Shown: piece by piece, positions 8,792 to 12,789 of the stretch | Numbering within the stretch: the stretch's first letter is position 1 | Layout: every line of letters begins with the position of its first letter | Assembly (NCBI GenBank): GCA_030691435.1 | Contig: JAUYEK010000311.1 | Coordinates: 1 to 12,789, forward strand | DNA length: 12,789 nucleotides | Direction of reading: 5' to 3' | Source of the DNA: Sulfuricella sp. | GTDB taxonomy: Bacteria > Pseudomonadota > Gammaproteobacteria > Burkholderiales > Sulfuricellaceae | The notes under the pieces: generated by a model | The model's database searches: none | What the model saw: only the letters and a program-made list of their open reading frames with translations | Told to the model about the DNA's origin: nothing | Program-made: the position numbers and the translations under genes

Positions 8792-9670
8792 TTAAACTTT
8801 ATTACTTATCGCCTCGACCACCGCTTCGCCCAGCCCCGCCGGCGATTTCGCCACCACCACGCCGACCGCCTCCAGCGCGGCGATCTTGTCCGATGCCAGG
8901 CCCTTGCCGCCGGCGATGATCGCGCCGGCATGGCCCATGCGCTTGCCTTTCGGCGCGGTCTGGCCGGCGATGTAGGCGGCCACCGGCTTGGTGACGTGGG
9001 CCTTGATGTATTCCGCCGCCGCTTCCTCGCGGTTGCCGCCGATCTCGCCGACCATGATGATGGCTTCGGTCTCCGGGTCGTCCTGGAACATTTTCAGGCA
9101 GTCGGTGAAGTCCAGCCCCTTGATCGGGTCGCCGCCGATGCCGACGCAGGTGGACTGGCCCAGCCCGAGCTTGGTGGTCTGGTAGACGGCCTCGTAGGTG
9201 AGCGTGCCGGAGCGCGATACGACGCCGACACGGCCCTTCTTGTGGATGAAGCCGGGCATGATGCCGATCTTGCACTCTTCCGGGGTGATGATGCCGGGAC
9301 AGTTGGGGCCGATCAGGACGGCGTCGCAGGCCTTGAGCGCGGCCTTGACGTTGAGCATGTCGAGCACCGGGATGCCTTCGGTGATGCAGACGATGACCTT
9401 GATGCCCGCGTCCGCCGCCTCCATGATGCCGTCCGCCGCGAAGCCTGGCGGCACGTAGATCACCGAGGCCGTCGCGCCGGTCTCGCGCACCGCGTCGCGC
9501 ATGGTGTTGAATACCGGCAGGCCGAGGTGGGTCTGCCCGCCCTTGCCCGGCGTCACGCCGCCGACCATCCGGGTGCCGTAGGCGATGGCCTGCTCGGTGT
9601 GGAAGGTACCCTGCTTGCCGGTGAAGCCCTGGCACAGGACTTTGGTATTTTTGTTGACGAGAATACTCAT
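8792..9670 (-). CDS. sucD: Succinyl-CoA synthetase, alpha subunit
   Basis: A 292-residue protein of normal length. Together with SucC it converts succinyl-CoA to succinate with ATP or GTP formation in the TCA cycle. The CoA-binding Rossmann domain comes first ([18 protein letters not shown] at 11-28), followed by the ligase domain with GPNCPG at 121-126 and the phosphorylated histidine H247 in KRMGHAGAI. Every expected motif is present, so SucD itself looks functional. A ribosome-binding site AAGGG lies six bases before the ATG. Its usual partner sucC is only a remnant here, separated by a 70-base hairpin, so the sucD subunit may lack a local partner and promoter unless another copy exists or the sequence join is wrong. 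Confidence 0.96.
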   Translation of the reverse strand: MSILVNKNTKVLCQGFTGKQGTFHTEQAIAYGTRMVGGVTPGKGGQTHLGLPVFNTMRDAVRETGATASVIYVPPGFAADGIMEAADAGIKVIVCITEGIPVLDMLNVKAALKACDAVLIGPNCPGIITPEECKIGIMPGFIHKKGRVGVVSRSGTLTYEAVYQTTKLGLGQSTCVGIGGDPIKGLDFTDCLKMFQDDPETEAIIMVGEIGGNREEAAAEYIKAHVTKPVAAYIAGQTAPKGKRMGHAGAIIAGGKGLASDKIAALEAVGVVVAKSPAGLGEAVVEAISNKV

Positions 9671-9688
9671 GATTAACCCTTAAAATCC

Positions 9689-9758
9689 ACCACAGAGGCA
9701 CAGAGGCACAGAGAAAAGCAGATCTTGGAAGTTCTCTGTGCCTCTGTGTCTCTGTGGT
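9689..9758. repeat. Inverted repeat between sucC remnant and sucD
   Basis: Two 27-base arms, 9689-9715 and 9732-9758, are complementary with one mismatch. Each arm is itself built from repeated CACAGAGG units. A 16-base loop separates them. It fills most of the gap between the sucC stop and the sucD start. The same CAGAGG style of repeat appears in trace form at about 2524-2540 (CCGCGTCCTCTGCGG). Confidence 0.85.
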
Positions 9759-9768
9759 AAAAAAGCTA

Positions 9769-10032
9769 TTATTGCACCGCAGCCACGGCGCGCTTGGCCG
9801 CGTCGGTCAGGTCGCTGGCGGAAATCACGCCGACGCCGCTTTCGGCCAGCATTTTCTGGCCCAGCTCGACGTTGGTGCCTTCCAGACGCACGATCACCGG
9901 CACTTTCACGCCGACTTCCTTGACTGCGGTGATGATCCCCTCGGCGATGATGTCGCAGCGCATGATGCCGCCGAAGATGTTGACCAGGATGGCCTTGACG
10001 TTGGCATCGGAGAGGATGATCTTGAACCCGGA
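9769..10032 (-). pseudogene. sucC: 3' remnant of succinyl-CoA synthetase beta subunit
   Basis: Read on the minus strand, 10026-9772 encodes the last 85 residues of Suc[21 protein letters not shown], then [31 protein letters not shown], and an ending [15 protein letters not shown]. coli SucC is 388 residues, so roughly the first 300 are missing, including the whole ATP-grasp region. Homology ends at about 10027 where an inverted-repeat element begins, and an in-frame TAA follows at 10033-10035. Nothing resembling the missing part appears on the far side of the element. The position upstream of sucD matches the normal sucCD order. A short protein could start at the internal ATG (9963) but would be non-functional as a ligase subunit. 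Confidence 0.88.
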
Positions 10033-10228
10033 TTATCCATTGGAATGTTCGTGCCTGTAGGAGCGCCGCCCTCGGCGCGAATGCGGCCGCAAATCGCGGC
10101 CAACTCCCATCCCCATAACCTTCCCTTGAAGGGGAAGGGACGATCGCCCTCTCCCCCTTTGGGGGAGAGTTGGAGAGAGGGTTGGCGCCGCTCCTACAGC
10201 GGTGTTTTGGCTCTAATGGATTATCTGG
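10028..10228. repeat. Composite inverted-repeat element at the sucC break
   Basis: The outer ends CCGGATTATCCATT (10028-10041) and AATGGATTATCTGG (10215-10228) are inverted with 12 of 14 matching. Further in, CTGTAGGAGCG (10055-10065) pairs exactly with 10189-10199. The interior holds GC-rich hairpins GCGCCG/CGGCGC (10063-10078), CCTTCCC/GGGAAGG (10119-10138) and CTCTCCCC/GGGGAGAG (10149-10169). This looks like one MITE- or REP-type repeat with others nested inside. No protein is encoded. Confidence 0.75.
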
Positions 10229-10229
10229 A

Positions 10230-10673
10230 ATGAACAAGAAACTGATCATCACCCTATGCGCAGCCCTGCTGGCCGGCTGCGGCGACGGTGCCAAAGCGCC
10301 GGAAGTTCAGGGCAAGGGCCTGCGCCAGTACGACAGGAACGTGCTGGCGCGCGGTGAGCGGGTATTCCTGACGAATTGCGCGGTGTGCCACGGCAACGGC
10401 GGCGAAGGCAAACCCGGCTGGCAGCAGCCCGGCCCGGACGGCAAGCTTCTGCCCCCGCCGCTGGACGGTAATGGCCGGGTTTGGCGCCTTTCCAGCAGCC
10501 AGATGAAACAGTTCGTCCACCAGGGCAGTCCTGATGGACGAGCCAACATGCCAGCCTGGCAGGGCAAGCTGTCGGAGCAGGAGATCGACGATATCGTCAC
10601 CTGGATCACCTCGCTGTGGTCGGATGCCATTTACCTGCAGTGGGTTACCCAGGTGGAGCAGGCTCAAAATTAA
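10230..10673 (+). CDS. Lipoprotein class I cytochrome c
   Basis: A 147-residue c-type cytochrome. Residues 1-16 are a lipoprotein signal with lipobox L-A-G-C17. One haem-attachment motif CAVCH is at 50-54, and Met107 in NMPAW is the likely distal ligand. The C-terminal helix DIVTWITSLW is typical of mono-haem class I domains. It would sit on the periplasmic face of a membrane and pass electrons. The ATG at 10230 is chosen because it gives the complete signal peptide; a longer in-frame start at 10170 would run through the repeat element. No convincing ribosome-binding site precedes it, since the repeat ends at the start codon. It is first in the metal-related series, so a role in a periplasmic copper-linked redox step is possible, but the partner is unknown. 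Confidence 0.88.
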   Translation: MNKKLIITLCAALLAGCGDGAKAPEVQGKGLRQYDRNVLARGERVFLTNCAVCHGNGGEGKPGWQQPGPDGKLLPPPLDGNGRVWRLSSSQMKQFVHQGSPDGRANMPAWQGKLSEQEIDDIVTWITSLWSDAIYLQWVTQVEQAQN

Positions 10674-10680
10674 TGGGAAC

Positions 10681-10708
10681 TTGCAATTGAGGAAAGATGT
10701 CATATTAT
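10681..10708 (+). promoter_or_regulatory. Candidate promoter for the metal-resistance series
   Basis: TTGCAA (10681-10686) and TATTAT (10703-10708) are 16 bases apart, matching the sigma-70 boxes at four and five of six positions. The site lies just after the cytochrome stop and would drive the SHOCT gene onward with a leader of about 125 bases (10715-10839). I see no clear metal-regulator palindrome in that leader. Confidence 0.4.
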
Positions 10709-10839
10709 TAGCAATGATTCCCAATTACGGCGTTTTCTGCCCGCATTCTCGCAAGAATGAAATCAGGGGGTGGCTGGAGCGAATGATCGGCAGCCATAGC
10801 GACCGAAGTGAATTTTCAGGGCAACGAAGGACACCATAC

Positions 10840-11085
10840 ATGATGTACGGCTACGACCATGGCGCTTGGATGTTCGGGGGCTGGCTTGGCATGCTGCTGG
10901 TCTGGCTGGCGCCCATCGTTCTGTTGCTGGCAGCCATCAAATATCTGGTCGCCGGCTCCAAACCAGGTGGGCACGGCAAAACCCCGCTTGAAATCCTGGA
11001 AGAGGCGTATGCCCGCAGAGAAATCAGTCGCGATGAATTTTTGCAAAAGCGCGACGACTTGAAGAAGCAGCAAGAGCAACCATGA
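10840..11085 (+). CDS. Small SHOCT-domain membrane protein
   Basis: An 81-residue protein with a short aromatic N-terminus (MMYGYDHGAW), one hydrophobic segment at about 13-38, and a C-terminal SHOCT domain at about 48-75 (TPLEILEEAYARREISRDEF). SHOCT domains are short helical modules found at protein ends and are thought to mediate oligomerisation. This membrane-anchored form is frequent beside copper-exporting ATPases. The frame is open further upstream, but the ATG at 10840 is supported by AAGGA eight bases before it, and earlier starts would overlap the cytochrome gene. The next gene begins 39 bases downstream, in the same direction. The molecular function is unknown. Confidence 0.85.
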   Translation: MMYGYDHGAWMFGGWLGMLLVWLAPIVLLLAAIKYLVAGSKPGGHGKTPLEILEEAYARREISRDEFLQKRDDLKKQQEQP

Positions 11086-11124
11086 AGAGGTTCCTTCAAC
11101 CTTAACCAGCAAGGAGAAAAAGCC

Positions 11125-11640
11125 ATGAAGACGATCAATACGCTACTGTTCGCAATCCTCACCGCGCTTGCCTTGAGCGCGCCCTATGCCATTGCGGACG
11201 ACGCACACCATCCCGATCAACCTAAACCCCAAGCCGCCACCACTGCGGCGCCTGTTGCTCCGGCTAGCGCGGATAAATCCGTGCGAACCATGAAGGAAAA
11301 TACCAGGAAGATGCAGACGCAACTGGACAAAATCGGCCGCGCAAAAAATCCCGGTGAGCGACAAAGGCTGTTGCAGGAGCACATGCAGGCCATGCGGGAA
11401 AACATGATGCTCGGCAAGGGCATGATGGGCTGCCCCATGATGAAAGGCGGGATGATGGGTGAAGGCATGGGAATGGGGATGATGGGCGGCGGCATGGGCA
11501 TGATGGGAGAAGGGAAAGCCGGAGCGCCCCCCGATGCCATGATGAACCGGATGAACATGATGGAAAAACGCATGGACATGATGCAAATGATGATGGAGCA
11601 GATGACGAAATCGCAAGCCCAGCCAATGCCGGCCAAATGA
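11125..11640 (+). CDS. Methionine-rich periplasmic protein, probable copper/silver binder
   Basis: A 171-residue exported protein. Residues 1-25 are a signal peptide with likely cleavage after AIA (YAIA-DD). A histidine/proline/alanine-rich spacer (26-50) and a charged helical region (51-95) follow. From residue 87 to 170 there are 30 methionines, mostly as MM, MGM and MxxM clusters, with a single cysteine (C103, MMGCPMM). Such clusters bind Cu(I) or Ag(I) in periplasmic copper proteins. The C-terminal part (138-160, MMNRMNMMEKRMDMMQMMME) would form a methionine-faced helix. AAGGAG lies eight bases before the ATG. The stop overlaps the next start by four bases (ATGA), so the two are probably translated together. 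I do not recognise a named family; a metal sponge or chaperone feeding the ATPase or efflux is inference. Confidence 0.88.
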   Translation: MKTINTLLFAILTALALSAPYAIADDAHHPDQPKPQAATTAAPVAPASADKSVRTMKENTRKMQTQLDKIGRAKNPGERQRLLQEHMQAMRENMMLGKGMMGCPMMKGGMMGEGMGMGMMGGGMGMMGEGKAGAPPDAMMNRMNMMEKRMDMMQMMMEQMTKSQAQPMPAK

Positions 11641-11915
11641 CCGGCCAGCACATGCGGATCATTGATGTCGCCACGCAGGGCGTGGAGCTGGATTTCGACA
11701 GCGCCCGCGCCATGGCCGGCCTGCTCGCCGGGAAGTCCATGGCAGACGTGATGATGGTGGCATGGTATGACGGCGCGACCGGCAAGGGACACCCCGACGC
11801 CAGTGAATGCACGGATCAGCCCGGATGGCTGGCCTATGCGGAAAGCCACGGCGGTGAACTGAGGGTAAACATCAATCACCACGAATATGTTTTCATTTTC
11901 GCGTCGTCAGCATAG
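11637..11915 (+). CDS. AF1514-like (DUF5619-type) small protein
   Basis: A 92-residue cytoplasmic-looking protein with no signal peptide or membrane helix. The pattern VAWYDGATGKGHPD (41-54), ECTDQPGWLAYAESHGG (57-73) and ending VNINHHEYVFIFASS matches my memory of the AF1514/DUF5619 family, whose function is not established; no search was run. One cysteine (58) and several histidines (5, 52, 71, 80, 81) are present but form no classical metal motif. Its ATG lies in the ATGA overlap with the Met-rich gene and has no independent ribosome-binding site, implying translational coupling. A second ATG at 11652 is possible. The ATPase gene follows after ten bases. Position inside a copper series suggests an accessory role in metal handling. 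Confidence 0.75.
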   Translation: MTGQHMRIIDVATQGVELDFDSARAMAGLLAGKSMADVMMVAWYDGATGKGHPDASECTDQPGWLAYAESHGGELRVNINHHEYVFIFASSA

Positions 11916-11925
11916 GGGGAGGTAC

Positions 11926-12789
11926 ATGACAACCGATCCGGTATGCGGCATGACGGTGGACGAAAAGGCATCGGCGGGGACCGCCGTTTACGCGGGCGCG
12001 ACCTACTATTTCTGCTCGGAAAACTGCCTGCGCAAGTTCGAGGACAATCCAGCCGCTTACGTTGATGCCGGCAGCCAGGCGCACGCGGGTCACGCCCATG
12101 CCATGCCCGTCGCGCCAGCCGTGGCAAAAAAAGACATGGCCAAGGACCCGATCTGCGGCATGGTGGTGGACAAGTCCACCGCGCTCAAGACCGAGCGCGC
12201 CGGAAGGGCTTATTACTTCTGCAGCGCGGGTTGCCAGCGCACCTTCGAATCGCCCGAAGCCGAACTCAAGTCCATGCGCACCCGCGTCGCGATCGCCCTC
12301 AGCGGCGTGCTGTTCCTGGCCATGCTGCGGGCCGGCGCTTTCCTCGCCCTGGCGACCGGCGCCTCCATCGTCAGTTGGGCGCCCATTCCGCAGCTTCCCT
12401 GGTTCACCTGGGGAATGTGGCTGTTTCTGCTGGTCACGCCGGTGCAGTTCATCGGCGGCTGGAGTTTCTACAAGGGCGCGTGGAACGCCATCCGCACCCG
12501 CACCATCAACATGGATTTCCTGATCGCGCTGGGCACGTCGGTGGCGTATTTCTACAGCGTCGCCGTGGTGTTTTTCCCCGATGTGTTGCCGGTCAAGGTC
12601 GATGAGCGCGAGGTGTATTTCGAGGTTTCCGCCGTGATCATCGCCTTCGTGCTGCTCGGCAAGTACATGGAGGAGATGATCAAGAAGCGTTCCTCGGCGG
12701 CGGTGCGCAAGCTCATGGATCTCAAGCCCGCGCAGGCGCACGTGCTGCGTGACAACACGGAGATGGACGTGCCGGCCGAGTCGGTGATG
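11926..12789 (+). CDS. copA: Cu+-type P1B ATPase with two YHS domains (3'-partial)
   Basis: The first 288 residues of a heavy-metal exporting P-type ATPase; the frame is open at the window end. Two YHS/TRASH domains replace the usual MxCxxC metal-binding domain: DPVCGM at 4-9 with CSENC at 30-34, and DPICGM at 74-79 with CSAGC at 99-103. A linker with HAGHAHAM (53-60) lies between them. Hydrophobic segments follow at about 119-150, 161-180 and 195-217, and at 233-246. INMDFLIALGTSVAYFYS (194-211) and YMEEMIKKRSSAAVRKLMDLKP (247-268) are typical of CopA-type Cu+ ATPases. The CPC, DKTG and ATP-binding motifs lie beyond the window and cannot be checked. GGGGAGG four to ten bases before the ATG is the strongest ribosome-binding site of the series. 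The likely role is export of Cu(I) or Ag(I) from the cytoplasm. Confidence 0.92.
   Translation, partial: MTTDPVCGMTVDEKASAGTAVYAGATYYFCSENCLRKFEDNPAAYVDAGSQAHAGHAHAMPVAPAVAKKDMAKDPICGMVVDKSTALKTERAGRAYYFCSAGCQRTFESPEAELKSMRTRVAIALSGVLFLAMLRAGAFLALATGASIVSWAPIPQLPWFTWGMWLFLLVTPVQFIGGWSFYKGAWNAIRTRTINMDFLIALGTSVAYFYSVAVVFFPDVLPVKVDEREVYFEVSAVIIAFVLLGKYMEEMIKKRSSAAVRKLMDLKPAQAHVLRDNTEMDVPAESVM

Noticed and set aside
9689..9758. Possible CRISPR repeat, because of short repeated CACAGAGG units
   Set aside because: The units are contiguous with no unique spacers; the structure is a single inverted repeat.
9680..10294. 204-residue minus-strand frame across the repeat element and sucC remnant
   Set aside because: It runs through hairpin repeats and is out of frame with the real SucC residues.
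10534..10839. Longer N-terminal extension of the SHOCT protein
   Set aside because: The extension overlaps the cytochrome gene in another frame and has no signal or motif; the ATG at 10840 has a good ribosome-binding site.
11893..12741. Long open frame on the minus strand opposite the ATPase gene
   Set aside because: It is a high-GC shadow of a clear P-type ATPase frame; its residues are low-complexity His/Arg/Gly and match no family pattern.

Overview
The window looks like a chromosomal stretch from a GC-rich betaproteobacterium, most likely of the Nitrosomonadales or Rhodocyclales type. This rests on protein character (BamD/ComL, GlnB, two-domain NadE, SucD, RluD, PgeF), on the nadE-glnB and rluD-bamD pairings, and on the REP/MITE-like repeats between genes. 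It is inference; no taxonomic search was possible.

Layout. 1-2407 (+): an unrecognised 122-aa protein that may be 5'-partial, a CapK/PaaK-type adenylate-forming ligase, and a secreted PLD-type nuclease. 2550-4028 (-): a double-domain polyphosphate:AMP phosphotransferase. 4177-5908 (-): pgeF overlapping the end of rluD. 5907-6734 (+): bamD, diverging from rluD with overlapping start codons. 6810-9670 (-): a sucD-nadE-glnB series, preceded by only the last fifth of sucC (9769-10032). 10230-12789 (+): a metal-handling series of lipoprotein cytochrome c, SHOCT membrane protein, Met-rich periplasmic protein, AF1514-like small protein, and a Cu+-type P1B ATPase with two N-terminal YHS domains that runs off the window.

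The core part is housekeeping: outer-membrane assembly (BamD), ribosome modification (RluD), peptidoglycan editing (PgeF), nitrogen sensing (GlnB), NAD synthesis (NadE), TCA cycle (SucD) and polyphosphate/adenylate energy balance (Pap). The last 2.6 kb reads as an accessory copper (or silver) detoxification cassette. Its junction with the core region is a composite inverted-repeat element that begins inside sucC and ends at the start codon of the cytochrome gene, so a rearrangement (or an assembly join) lies there.

Almost every gene boundary that is not a tight operon junction carries an inverted repeat, and these belong to several unrelated families (408-488, 2412-2500, 4036-4174, 6743-6804, 9689-9758, 10028-10228). 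One of them appears to supply the ribosome-binding site of pap. A separate 7-bp tandem repeat sits inside the pgeF reading frame. No tRNA, rRNA, CRISPR array or transposase gene was seen, and no gene-free stretch exceeds about 200 bases.
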